Part shown: positions 8,149-16,442 of the stretch, piece by piece
Position numbering within the stretch: the stretch's first letter is position 1
Layout of the letters: every line of letters starts with the position of its first letter
Assembly: GCF_022953055.1 (NCBI RefSeq)
Contig: NZ_JALJEJ010000012.1
Location: 24,748-88,747 of the forward strand
Source of the DNA: Mucilaginibacter straminoryzae
Lineage (GTDB): Bacteria > Bacteroidota > Bacteroidia > Sphingobacteriales > Sphingobacteriaceae
DNA length: 64,000 bases
Direction of reading: 5' to 3'
The notes under the pieces: model-generated
The model's input: the letters and a program-made list of their open reading frames with translations, nothing else
Told to the model about the DNA's origin: nothing
The model's database searches: none
Made by a program: the position numbers and the translations under genes

Positions 8149-8944
8149 TGATATCATAACGGTAGTATTTATTGCGTGTCTCTTCTTTGCTTTAATTGTA
8201 AGCTTCCTTATTTTTTTCGTAGTGCTGTATAATCGACGCCAGGCCCGTAACCGGCGCGAGAAAGCAGATCTGCAGTCGCATTACAAACAGGAGTTGTTAA
8301 AAACCCAGATAGAAGTGCAGGACCAGACGCTGAGCTACATCAGCCGCGAAATACACGATAACATCACGCAGGTACTTTCATTCGTCAAGCTTTCATTAGG
8401 TGTTAAAACTGCTGACCCCGAGCAAAACCGGGCAAAGATCAACGAGAGCCGCGAGTTGCTGGCACAAGCCATTAATGATCTGCGCGACCTTTCTAAAAGC
8501 CTCAGTTTCGACTCGATCAAGGCGATGGGGTTAACGAATACACTCGAGCGCGAGATCAAACGCATTAATAACAGCGGGCTGATCACCGTCACGCTCCAGG
8601 TAGATGGTGAGGCATATACATTAGGCGAAAAACGTGAGTTGGTGATCTTCCGGATTTTCCAGGAATCTGTTAACAACGCGCTGAAACACGCCAACGCCAA
8701 ACAGATGAAAGTGGAGTTGCTATATTCCGAAAAAGTGTTTAATTTAACCATTTCTGATAATGGCGAGGGGTTTGATACCCGGATATTGAATGATTTTGAA
8801 GGCTCTGGCTTAAACAATATGTTAAACCGGGCTAAATTGATTGGTGCAAAAGCCAATATAGAAAGTGCAGTAGGTAAAGGTTGCCGTATCAGTTTAACCC
8901 TTGATGAAGTAATACAGCAAATTTATGCTGACGGAACCTATTGA
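8120..8944 (+). CDS. Sensor histidine kinase, HisKA_3 (NarX/LiaS-like) type
   Basis: The 274-residue kinase has one N-terminal membrane helix (about 12-38), a coiled linker, the dimerisation and phosphoacceptor helix REIHDNITQVLSF with His79, and an ATPase domain with N box QESVNNALKHA, DNGEGFD and GSGLNNM. There is no periplasmic or PAS sensing domain, so the signal probably enters through another membrane protein. The upstream seven-helix protein, whose gene it overlaps, is the obvious candidate. The response regulator gene begins 20 bp before its stop. The ATG at 8120 is preferred to an in-frame TTG at 8111. Confidence 0.93.
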   Translation: MRKEGLDINNDIITVVFIACLFFALIVSFLIFFVVLYNRRQARNRREKADLQSHYKQELLKTQIEVQDQTLSYISREIHDNITQVLSFVKLSLGVKTADPEQNRAKINESRELLAQAINDLRDLSKSLSFDSIKAMGLTNTLEREIKRINNSGLITVTLQVDGEAYTLGEKRELVIFRIFQESVNNALKHANAKQMKVELLYSEKVFNLTISDNGEGFDTRILNDFEGSGLNNMLNRAKLIGAKANIESAVGKGCRISLTLDEVIQQIYADGTY

Positions 8945-9566
8945 TATTGTACTGGTAGATGATCACCGCTTGTTCAGAAGCGGCATAGCCTCGTTGATTA
9001 ACCAGGTGCCGGGCTACCGGGTACTGTTTGAAGCTTCCAACGGGCAGGAACTTATCAACAAATTAACCCCTAAAGTTAAGCCGCAAATCATCCTGCTGGA
9101 TATTAATATGCCAGAAATGGATGGATTTTTAACCACCCAGTGGCTGAGGAAAAATTACCCGGACATCAAGATCATCATCCTTTCTATGTTCCAGGATGCG
9201 GAAAAAGTACTTGGCATGGTAAAACTTGGCGTGAACGGCTACTTATTAAAAGACGCCGAGCCGGAAGAATTTGAAACCGCATTAAAGCGCGTTACCGAAA
9301 ACGAGTTTTATTACCCCGCCTTCGTCACCAAACACCTGCTCAGCAACTTTAATAAACCGGCAGAGAACGTAAAGTTGAATAGCCGCGAGATAGAATTTCT
9401 GAAACTGGTAGGTACCGAATTAACCTACAAGGAAATTGCAGATAAAATGTGTATCAGCGCACGTACTGTAGACGGCTACCGCGATCAGCTTTTCGAAAAG
9501 CTGAATATCAAGAGCAGGGTAGGGCTGGTACTTTACGCCATTAAAAATAATTTGATAGAGTTGTAA
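8925..9566 (+). CDS. NarL/LuxR-type response regulator
   Basis: The 213-residue regulator has a receiver domain (about 5-125) with acidic pocket VDD, phosphoacceptor Asp59 in LLDINMPEMDG and Lys109 in GYLLKDAEP. A LuxR-type helix-turn-helix follows (about 148-210: LNSREIEFLKLV, YKEIADKMCISARTVDGYR). It is the cognate partner of the overlapping kinase. Target promoters are unknown; the duplicated membrane protein genes just upstream are natural candidates for autoregulation. A short AATTGCTAAT/ATTAGCAATT inverted repeat follows the stop codon. Confidence 0.95.
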   Translation: MLTEPIDIVLVDDHRLFRSGIASLINQVPGYRVLFEASNGQELINKLTPKVKPQIILLDINMPEMDGFLTTQWLRKNYPDIKIIILSMFQDAEKVLGMVKLGVNGYLLKDAEPEEFETALKRVTENEFYYPAFVTKHLLSNFNKPAENVKLNSREIEFLKLVGTELTYKEIADKMCISARTVDGYRDQLFEKLNIKSRVGLVLYAIKNNLIEL

Positions 9567-9595
9567 ATTGCTAATTAAATTAGCAATTTTGCTTT

Positions 9596-10666
9596 ATGCC
9601 TTTTGAAGAGAATCCGGAGTTTTTTAAGGGACGCGGCGCGCAGGTAAACACCCACAATAAATACCTGAAGAATAAGTATGTACTGGAGCACCAGGAAGGT
9701 ATTGACGAACCTTTGCTGGAAAACACCATTACGCAGTTTTACCAGGAAACGGCCAGGAAGATCGTAAGCGAATCTAACAGCCCGGATTTAAGCCACATGT
9801 ATTCCATAAACCCATACCAGGGTTGCGAACACGGTTGTATTTATTGCTATGCCCGTAACAGCCACGAGTATTATGGCTTTAGCGCCGGTCTTGATTTTGA
9901 ACGAAAGATTATTGTGAAGCAAAATGCCCCTGAACTGCTGGAAGATTATTTCAACCGGAGGAATTATGAGCCGGTTACCATTATGCTTTCGGGCAATACA
10001 GATTGCTATCAGCCGGTTGAACGCAAACTGGGCATTACCCGCCGATTGCTGCAGATTTTTTTGAATTACAAGAACCCGGTAAGTATCATCACCAAGAATA
10101 ACCTGATCTTGCGTGATCTGGATATTATAGCTGAACTGGCCCGCCTGAACCTGATCCATGTGAACGTTTCCATCACCTCGCTGGATGAACAGCTGCGCCA
10201 AAAGCTCGAACCCCGTACCGTAACCGCCACAGGCAGGCTGGCCGTCATAGAAAAGCTGGCTGCGGTGAGTGTGCCGGTACGCGTAATGGCTGCGCCGATT
10301 ATACCTGGATTGAACAGTAACGAAGTGCCTGATATTATCCGTGCCGCTGCTAACCGCGGTGCGTGCGATGCCGGTTTTATCATGGTGAGATTAAACGGAA
10401 GCATTGCAGATATTTTTACCGACTGGCTCTATAAAACGTTCCCGGCAAAAGCAGAAAAGGTATTGCACCAGATCCAAAGCTGCCACGACGGAAAGTTAAA
10501 CGATAGCGACTTTGGCCGCAGAATGGTAGGCAGCGGAAACGTTGCAGAAGCTATTCATCAACTGTTCAGGGTAGCTTATAACCGGTTCCTGTCCGGCCGT
10601 GCAATGCCGCCCTTAGATCATAGTTTATTTACCCCTAAAAAAGGACGGCAGACCAGTTTGTTTTAA
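9596..10666 (+). CDS. Radical SAM protein, PA0069/SplB-like family
   Basis: The 356-residue protein carries the radical SAM motif as CEHGCIYCYARNSHEYYG, with three cysteines for a 4Fe-4S cluster, then GNTDCYQPVERKLGITR and ITKNNLILRDLDI. These match the widespread PA0069-type family related to spore photoproduct lyase. The substrate is not known. Start ATG at 9596, 29 bp after the response regulator and possibly in the same transcript. The C-terminal tail is short and basic (PKKGRQTSLF). Confidence 0.88.
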   Translation: MPFEENPEFFKGRGAQVNTHNKYLKNKYVLEHQEGIDEPLLENTITQFYQETARKIVSESNSPDLSHMYSINPYQGCEHGCIYCYARNSHEYYGFSAGLDFERKIIVKQNAPELLEDYFNRRNYEPVTIMLSGNTDCYQPVERKLGITRRLLQIFLNYKNPVSIITKNNLILRDLDIIAELARLNLIHVNVSITSLDEQLRQKLEPRTVTATGRLAVIEKLAAVSVPVRVMAAPIIPGLNSNEVPDIIRAAANRGACDAGFIMVRLNGSIADIFTDWLYKTFPAKAEKVLHQIQSCHDGKLNDSDFGRRMVGSGNVAEAIHQLFRVAYNRFLSGRAMPPLDHSLFTPKKGRQTSLF

Positions 10667-10697
10667 GTTTAAACTTGCAAAAGAAGATAACACTTCC

Positions 10698-10777
10698 GAA
10701 ATCGAACATCCGAATTCTAAAATCCATCAAATCCGAAATCATCAAAACTAGAAATCAAACATCCGAATTCCGAAATC
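10698..10777. repeat. Direct repeat pair, family GAACATCCGAATT
   Basis: Two 27-bp units at 10698-10724 and 10751-10777 match at 24 positions (core AACATCCGAATTC). Related sequence recurs near 47764-47800 and 47882-47906, so this is a dispersed intergenic family. It fills the gap between two convergent genes. Confidence 0.6.
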
Positions 10778-10779
10778 AA

Positions 10780-12276
10780 TTAAAACCCTAATCGCTTAAT
10801 ACCTTCTTTGGCTTTTTGTTCGATGCTGTTCTCGTACTGGTGGTTCTTAAATGCAATGGCCATATTGTAGTAATGAACAGCCTCTGCACGGTTTTTCTGG
10901 CCTTCGTATATACCGCCGATCCGCAGCGCTGCCGTAGGGGCGTAGTAAGAAGCCGTGCCTTTGCCTGCCGCGATAGTTTGCTGATAACTACGCAAGGCGT
11001 CTTCATCTTTATTCATCGCTTCGTAGATGCGGCCCTGGCGATAGTAATACTCTGCTTTGTCCTGTACCTGTTTCAGGTCTGCCGGGTTCAAATCGCGCAA
11101 TATGGCTAAAGCTTTGTCGTAAATGCCACCGTCAAACAGCAGCCGGGCTTTCAGTAGTTCGGGTTGTGGTGCTGGCCCCGAAGCTTCCGCTAAAGCCTGC
11201 TTATCTTTATCGTGGTAATTGTAACCTTTTGTTTTTACCAGTTGCACGTACGACTGGTATTTATGCTCATCGCCTTGCAGAAGATAGTACCAAGCCATGT
11301 GCCAGTAGGCATCCTTGATATAATTTACGCCTTTATATTCATTCAGGTACTTTCTGAAGTAGTCGTCTGCATTGGTATCCAGCTTGTTCATTTTGGCGAT
11401 GGCCAGCAGATAATCCAGGTAGGGGTAAGGCTGATAATCGTTCCCCATCGGCCGATGCTCAAGATAAGCAATGGCCTCCGTACTATGCCCTGTGCGGATA
11501 GCTACAAAAGCTTTGATGTAGGTTTTTAGTAAACTGCTGCTATCAATACTGGCAGTGTACTGCTGCATTTTGGCAAAGGCCGCGCTATCGTTAATCACAT
11601 AGGCCTGCACGTAGGTAAGGTAAAACACCAATTCGTCGTAATAGAACGCATAGCCAGATTTTGGCAGCTTGCCGGTTAACTGTTCCAGCATGTTTAAGCC
11701 GGTGGCGGTGTTCCCTTTAATTCCGAAGAAACTTAAAGCGCTTTTTAAAGCGCCATCAGGCAGCGAACCCAATAGGATATTCACCATACCCAGGGGGATA
11801 TCATCCGGTAAAAATCCCGGGAATTTTTTCGCGTTGGATTGCAACAGCCGGTAGGCCCGGTTCACCTCGAAGCCTGCCGTGGTATTCTCGCCAAAGCGGC
11901 TATGTAGCAACGCCCATTGCAGGTTGACTTGTGCCTGGCAGAAATTATAGTAAGGCGAGTTCTTGTCCTCATCTTCTAACTTATCCAGCCGTGGGCCTTT
12001 ATTGTTTTTTAAGCGGTCGAAGTCGGCTTTGTTTTCGGTGGTCAGCAGCCAGAAGTAATCGTAATAATTATCAAGCAGGATAGTAATGGAATTATTGGGA
12101 TGGACGGCCTTCTCCTGATCGATCTGTACCCGCGCACGCTTAAGCTTCAAACTTAAAATGCTTTCATAAGCTTGTACACAGTTGGCATTAAAATCAAAGT
12201 TAGCATAGCTGTTGCTGATGGTTAACGCGCCGAAAAAGCTAAATGCAAAAAAATATTTAAGGTATTTACTAAACAA
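10780..12276 (-). CDS. Secreted tetratricopeptide-repeat protein
   Basis: The 498-residue protein has a signal peptide (about 1-25, ending NSYA) and helical repeats throughout. TPR-type pairs are clearest near the C-terminus: AEYYYRQGRIYEAMNKDEDA, then APTAALRIGGIYEGQKNRAEA and YYNMAIAFKNHQYE. The role is probably as a periplasmic or membrane-attached scaffold; no enzyme motif is visible. No ATG is available: the frame upstream hits a stop, so translation most likely starts at the TTG at 12276. The gene stands alone, convergent with the radical SAM gene. Confidence 0.85.
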   Translation of the reverse strand: MFSKYLKYFFAFSFFGALTISNSYANFDFNANCVQAYESILSLKLKRARVQIDQEKAVHPNNSITILLDNYYDYFWLLTTENKADFDRLKNNKGPRLDKLEDEDKNSPYYNFCQAQVNLQWALLHSRFGENTTAGFEVNRAYRLLQSNAKKFPGFLPDDIPLGMVNILLGSLPDGALKSALSFFGIKGNTATGLNMLEQLTGKLPKSGYAFYYDELVFYLTYVQAYVINDSAAFAKMQQYTASIDSSSLLKTYIKAFVAIRTGHSTEAIAYLEHRPMGNDYQPYPYLDYLLAIAKMNKLDTNADDYFRKYLNEYKGVNYIKDAYWHMAWYYLLQGDEHKYQSYVQLVKTKGYNYHDKDKQALAEASGPAPQPELLKARLLFDGGIYDKALAILRDLNPADLKQVQDKAEYYYRQGRIYEAMNKDEDALRSYQQTIAAGKGTASYYAPTAALRIGGIYEGQKNRAEAVHYYNMAIAFKNHQYENSIEQKAKEGIKRLGF

Positions 12277-12414
12277 GTTAAAGGTGCTGAATTGAAAAAG
12301 TATCGTGCAAAATAATTACATTTTAAATCTGTAGCGTAATAACGCGCGTATACAGGTATTAATTTTACCGCATTATAACTTTTTAAACTTTAAAAGGTTT
12401 TTACCGCCAGCAAC

Positions 12415-12447
12415 AAAAAAAGCCTTCTGCGTATGCAAAAGGCTTTT
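12415..12447 (-). terminator. Terminator of the Cys-rich small protein gene
   Basis: Read on the minus strand, AAAAGCCTTTTGC pairs with GCAGAAGGCTTTT around a four-base loop and runs into a T tract. Confidence 0.8.
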
Positions 12448-12469
12448 CCTTAAAATGATTTCAGAATGC

Positions 12470-12661
12470 TTAGGCCGCTTTCTTTTCTGCAGCTTCGCAC
12501 ATTTTTTTGCATTTAGCTTTTTCTGCAGCAGACGCTTTAGTCATCTTTTTGCAGCAAGATTTTCCAGGTGCGCATTTCATGCCTTTATCTTTATCTGCAG
12601 CAAAAGAACCAACTGTTGCTACTGAAAAGGCTAAAGCCAGCATTAAAGTTACTTTTTTCAT
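12470..12661 (-). CDS. Small secreted Cys/Lys-rich protein
   Basis: The 63-residue product has a clear signal peptide (MKKVTLMLALAFSVATVGSFA) and a mature part of about 40 residues with six cysteines (MKCAPGKSCCKKM and AKCKKMCEAA) and many lysines. The spacing would allow a metal site or disulfides, and the family is not one I can name. The gene has its own terminator and lies 34 bp downstream of psd on the same strand, so it may be the last gene of the phospholipid operon. Confidence 0.7.
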   Translation of the reverse strand: MKKVTLMLALAFSVATVGSFAADKDKGMKCAPGKSCCKKMTKASAAEKAKCKKMCEAAEKKAA

Positions 12662-12695
12662 TCTCTTTGTTTTATTTGGTTTAATACGAATAGGG

Positions 12696-13358
12696 TTATG
12701 CGGGTAGTTCGGCCAGCACTGTGCGGCCGCCTTTTACCACTTCGCCAAGGTTAACATTAACCTTTGAACCTAAAGGTAAGAAAATATCTACGCGCGAACC
12801 AAATTTTATAAAGCCAAATTGGCCGCCTTGTTCTACCTGGTCACCTTCTTTTACATACCATACAATGCGGCGGGCCATCGCACCGGCAATCTGGCGGAAC
12901 AGTACATCCTGGCCAGCGCTGTTTTCGATCACGATGGTGGTACGCTCGTTTTCAGTAGACGATTTCGGATGCCACGCAACCAGGTATTTACCAGGGTGGT
13001 ATTTAAAATATTTCACCACACCGCTGATGGGGTTGCGGTTAACGTGCACATTAACCGGCGACATAAATACAGAGATCTGGATGCGTTTATCTTTCAGTAC
13101 TTCGCCTTCTTCTGTTTCTTCAATCACCACTACTTTACCATCTGCCGGGCAAAGCACTTTGGTTTCGTCCTGGTTGATCTTAAAGATCGGGCTGCGGAAA
13201 AATTGCAGGATGATCAGGAACAGTAATGCAGAAAAAATATAGATGATCCATTTAAGCGTAAACGCCTGTGGGTAAAAAAACTGGATCACGGCGTTAAGCA
13301 CAAAAATAAACAGGATACATAGCGCGATAGAGGTATATCCTTCTTTATGAATTGTCAT
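12696..13358 (-). CDS. psd: Phosphatidylserine decarboxylase (short, PSD-A type)
   Basis: The enzyme makes phosphatidylethanolamine, the main phospholipid of Gram-negative membranes. The 220 residues show two N-terminal membrane helices, then VLCPADGKVV, the core SVFMSPVNVHVNRNPISG and YHPGKYLVAWHPKSSTENER, and the self-cleavage site in IKFGSRVDIFLP, where the chain is cut at Gly-Ser and the serine becomes the pyruvoyl cofactor. It follows cdsA by 63 bp on the same strand, so CDP-diacylglycerol supply and PE synthesis are coupled. Phosphatidylserine synthase is not in this window. Confidence 0.95.
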   Translation of the reverse strand: MTIHKEGYTSIALCILFIFVLNAVIQFFYPQAFTLKWIIYIFSALLFLIILQFFRSPIFKINQDETKVLCPADGKVVVIEETEEGEVLKDKRIQISVFMSPVNVHVNRNPISGVVKYFKYHPGKYLVAWHPKSSTENERTTIVIENSAGQDVLFRQIAGAMARRIVWYVKEGDQVEQGGQFGFIKFGSRVDIFLPLGSKVNVNLGEVVKGGRTVLAELPA

Positions 13359-13421
13359 TCTGATATAAAATATTTTTGCAAATGTATGATTATGTAATGG
13401 ATAACCATTAACACACGCACA

Positions 13422-14234
13422 CTAATTTAGCACGAAGTACAGGTAGGTATAAACGATAGGGGCGGCTAAAAGCAATCCGTCGAAGCGGTCCAGCAGGCCG
13501 CCGTGCCCGGGCAGGATACCGCCGCTATCCTTAATATTCAGGCTGCGTTTAAACATGGATTCCACTAAATCGCCCATCGTACCTACACACCCGATAATGA
13601 TGGCTGCTGATATCCACTGGTTCCAAAGCAGTTCTTTAAAATATAAACTGATGATAAAACCGGCCAGCGAGGCGATCACCACGCCGCCGAAGAAACCTTC
13701 CCAGGTCTTCTTGGGCGAATGCCGTTCAAATAACTTGGTTCGGCCCAGCCACCTGCCGCTAAGGTAAGCGCCGGTATCATTCGCCCAAAGCATGATCAGG
13801 AAAGCCATAGGGAAGTGGCTGTTGAAAGCCCCGTTAACAAAACCCAGCGCATGAAAGAAGCTAAAAGGGACGATGGTGAAGATCAGCCCTAAAAAAGTAA
13901 ACCCGATGTTGGTGAATGGCGTTTCTGATCTTTTAAATAATTCCTGGATGAAGATACTGCTCAGGGTTACTGCTAACAATAACACTAACTTGTGAGAGAG
14001 TAAGGCATTGTTGAGGTAAAAAGACAGCGCAACCGCTGCAAAAATCCCTGCACCGTTAACTAAACCGGTTTGCTGGTTCACTGCGATACCTGCACCGCGC
14101 ACAAGGCGGTAAAACTCCTGTAAACATAACAGGCTCAGTAAACAAAAGAATACTGAATAAACGATAGGCCCGGCAAAAAAAGAACCGAGCATTATTACAA
14201 CAAAGAAAAAGCCGGTAATGGCGCGTGTTTTCAT
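13422..14234 (-). CDS. cdsA: Phosphatidate cytidylyltransferase
   Basis: CdsA converts phosphatidic acid and CTP to CDP-diacylglycerol. The 270-residue membrane protein has about seven to eight helices and the family signature near the C-terminus: NIKDSGGILPGHGGLLDRFD (Lys-Asp, HGG and DRxD). It also has LWANDTGAYLSGRWLGRTK and SPKKTWEG. Its ATG overlaps the stop of the DUF2007 gene by the four bases ATGA, pointing to translational coupling. psd lies directly downstream. Confidence 0.96.
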   Translation of the reverse strand: MKTRAITGFFFVVIMLGSFFAGPIVYSVFFCLLSLLCLQEFYRLVRGAGIAVNQQTGLVNGAGIFAAVALSFYLNNALLSHKLVLLLAVTLSSIFIQELFKRSETPFTNIGFTFLGLIFTIVPFSFFHALGFVNGAFNSHFPMAFLIMLWANDTGAYLSGRWLGRTKLFERHSPKKTWEGFFGGVVIASLAGFIISLYFKELLWNQWISAAIIIGCVGTMGDLVESMFKRSLNIKDSGGILPGHGGLLDRFDGLLLAAPIVYTYLYFVLN

Positions 14235-14443
14235 ATATTAATCTGGTTCAGGATCATCATCTCTACGGCCTGGCTAAAATCCTGCTCATGAATGTATACT
14301 TCAATATTGCCGAAATTGCGGTGTGATGAATCCTGTTTATTCAATAATACCGCACCGATTTGGTTTTCAATCAGCATCTGCTTCACCATTTCGGCCTGGT
14401 AATAATTAGTGGAAACGAAAATTTTAACCCAGTTATGCTCCAT
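14231..14443 (-). CDS. DUF2007-domain small protein
   Basis: The 70-residue protein matches the DUF2007 fold (also called putative signal-transducing protein): WVKIFVSTNYYQAEMVKQML, ENQIGAVLLNKQDS and a closing YIHEQDFSQAVEMM. The function is not established; the fold resembles small regulatory ferredoxin-like domains. It overlaps the CPBP protease gene upstream by 11 bp and cdsA downstream by 4 bp, so all three are translated together. Confidence 0.85.
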   Translation of the reverse strand: MEHNWVKIFVSTNYYQAEMVKQMLIENQIGAVLLNKQDSSHRNFGNIEVYIHEQDFSQAVEMMILNQINI

Positions 14444-15362
14444 CAGATGTGCTGTGCCTTCCCCTTAAACTGATATTGCGGAAATTAACGAACAAAAGTA
14501 CGGTAATAATCATACTGAACAGATACCCGCTGTAACTAAAAATGTGTTGTTCTTCGGGGTTATCTTTAATCAGCTTATGCTGAAATAAATAGGTAAGCAC
14601 AACGGCGGTGCCGTTGTTCAGGAAGTGGCCCCAGATGGCCGGCCAGATACTGCCGCTCCAGTAAACAAAATAACCGAAGAATACGCCGAGCATCAGCCGT
14701 GGCAGGAAGCCAAAAAATTCCATGTGGAAAGCGCTGAACAGTGCAGCGGTGATCCAGATGCCTGCATGGGGGTTACGGCTCCATCGGATAAAGATGGTTT
14801 GCAGGCTGCCGCGGAACATCAGTTCTTCTACAATGGCGGTAGTGGCGGCTACCAATAGCAGCACCTTGACCAGGTCCAGCGGCGTGTTCATCTTTAGGAT
14901 GATGTTGGTGACGCGCTCGGCCTGCTTTTCAGAAGCCTTCATCCATTGCTCTACATCATTCAGCGCAGACGGTAAGGTTAAACGCTGGTTCAGGTTGCTT
15001 AAAACTTCCTCTACAGGGAGCGACATGAACATGATCAGCAACACGACAAATAGAAGTATAGGGTTAAAACGGCTGAACTTTAGATACCCGCGCGGTTCTT
15101 TCACCACCACATAAGCAAAGAAAATAGGGATAATACCTAACGGGATGGTGGTACTCACGATCTGCAAGATCCATAACGCGCGCACATCGTTTGCGGTGCT
15201 GATATTCAGCTGTGCAATGTCCATCAGCGTATTAACGCCGTAGAGGGCAGTAATAATAGCAGACCCGATAAAGTAACCTGCCAGTATCGTTACGGCACAA
15301 ACCACCACAAAAAGCAGCAGTTGTAATCCGGGATGCATCTGGCTATAGGGCCTGTCTGTCAT
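14433..15362 (-). CDS. CPBP-family intramembrane metalloprotease
   Basis: The 309-residue membrane protein has about eight hydrophobic segments and the CPBP (CAAX protease and bacteriocin-processing) motifs: EELMFRGSLQ (EExxxR), FSAFHMEFFGFLPR (FxxxH), and a final HFLNN. In this family the Glu and His residues cleave substrates inside the membrane. Its target is unknown. It begins the operon with DUF2007, cdsA and psd. I chose the ATG at 15362; a longer frame to a TTG at 15416 would overlap dusB on the opposite strand. Confidence 0.88.
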   Translation of the reverse strand: MTDRPYSQMHPGLQLLLFVVVCAVTILAGYFIGSAIITALYGVNTLMDIAQLNISTANDVRALWILQIVSTTIPLGIIPIFFAYVVVKEPRGYLKFSRFNPILLFVVLLIMFMSLPVEEVLSNLNQRLTLPSALNDVEQWMKASEKQAERVTNIILKMNTPLDLVKVLLLVAATTAIVEELMFRGSLQTIFIRWSRNPHAGIWITAALFSAFHMEFFGFLPRLMLGVFFGYFVYWSGSIWPAIWGHFLNNGTAVVLTYLFQHKLIKDNPEEQHIFSYSGYLFSMIITVLLFVNFRNISLRGRHSTSDGA

Positions 15363-15385
15363 GTGGTTAAATATTTGTAAATTTG
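15355..15385 (+). promoter_or_regulatory. Bacteroidota-type promoter of dusB
   Basis: The -7 element TAAATTTG at 15378-15385 matches TAnnTTTG exactly; a weak -33 (TCTG) lies 19 bases upstream. The start codon is 19 bases beyond the -7 element. Confidence 0.5.
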
Positions 15386-15404
15386 CAGCGCTTAAAGATA
15401 AGCC

Positions 15405-16397
15405 ATGTCTGTGCAAATAGGAAATATAGATTTAGGAGAGTTCCCGCTGCTGCTGGCACCGATGGAGGACGTAAGTGATCCGCCGTTCAGGTACGTATGC
15501 AAGCAAAACGGGGCCGACATGATGTACACCGAGTTCATCTCGTCTGAAGGATTGATCCGCGATGCGGCTAAAAGCCGGCAAAAGCTGGATATTTTTGAAT
15601 ACGAACGGCCGATAGGCATCCAGATATTCGGCAGCGATATCGAGCACATGCGTAAAGCAACGGAGATATCTACCCAGGCCGGGCCGGATCTGATCGATAT
15701 TAACTACGGCTGCCCGGTAAAAAATGTGGCTTGCCGCGGCGCTGGTGCAAGTTTGCTGCAGGATATTGATAAAATGGTAGCCATGACCAAGGCCGTGGTG
15801 AATGCTACGCACCTGCCTGTGACTGTAAAAACCCGTTTGGGCTGGGACGATAACACCAAGAACGTATACGAAGTAGCCGAGCGGTTACAGGATATCGGCA
15901 TTAAAGCACTGACTATACACGGACGCACCCGTGCCCAGATGTATAAGGGTGTGGCAGACTGGACGCTGATCCGCGAGATTAAACGGAACCCGCGCATCCA
16001 GATACCGATTTTTGGTAACGGCGACATCGATTCGCCCGAGAAAGCGGCGAACTGGCGTTTGGAATACGGCGTAGACGGCATGATGATCGGTCGCGCAGCT
16101 ATCGGTTATCCCTGGATTTTCCGCGAGGTTAAACATTTCTTTGCCACCGGCGAAAAGCTGCAAGGGCCTACCATTGCCGAGCGGATTGAGGTATGCCGTA
16201 CACACTTAGAGAAATCTGTTGCCTGGAAAGGACTAAAAACCGGTATTTTTGAGATGCGCAGGCACTACTCAAATTACTTTAAAGGCATAGATCATTTTAA
16301 AGAATTTCGCATGAAATTGGTGTCTGCAGGCACTTTAGAAGAAGTGGAAGACATTCTGAATCAGATTGCTATACATTATACTGAAGAGATGGCTTGA
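15405..16397 (+). CDS. dusB: tRNA-dihydrouridine synthase (DusB-like)
   Basis: This flavoenzyme reduces uridine to dihydrouridine in tRNA D-loops. The 330 residues show LLAPMEDVSDPPFR (FMN site), the TEFISSEG region, DINYGCPVKNVACRGAGASL with the catalytic Cys, VKTRLGWDD, ALTIHGRTRAQMYKG, and GNGDIDSPEKAA then DGMMIGRAAIGYPWIF for phosphate binding. Length fits the family. Whether it is DusA, B or C type cannot be decided surely by eye; a single dusB-like gene is usual in Bacteroidota. Confidence 0.92.
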   Translation: MSVQIGNIDLGEFPLLLAPMEDVSDPPFRYVCKQNGADMMYTEFISSEGLIRDAAKSRQKLDIFEYERPIGIQIFGSDIEHMRKATEISTQAGPDLIDINYGCPVKNVACRGAGASLLQDIDKMVAMTKAVVNATHLPVTVKTRLGWDDNTKNVYEVAERLQDIGIKALTIHGRTRAQMYKGVADWTLIREIKRNPRIQIPIFGNGDIDSPEKAANWRLEYGVDGMMIGRAAIGYPWIFREVKHFFATGEKLQGPTIAERIEVCRTHLEKSVAWKGLKTGIFEMRRHYSNYFKGIDHFKEFRMKLVSAGTLEEVEDILNQIAIHYTEEMA

Positions 16398-16423
16398 TTA
16401 TTGATTAACTATCAATAGATTTG
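16393..16423 (+). promoter_or_regulatory. Promoter of apaG
   Basis: -33 CTTG at 16393-16396, 19 bases, then TAGATTTG at 16416-16423 (exact TAnnTTTG). The predicted leader is about 14 bases. The -33 overlaps the last codons of dusB. Confidence 0.55.
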
Positions 16424-16442
16424 AACATCACAACTTTTTAAT

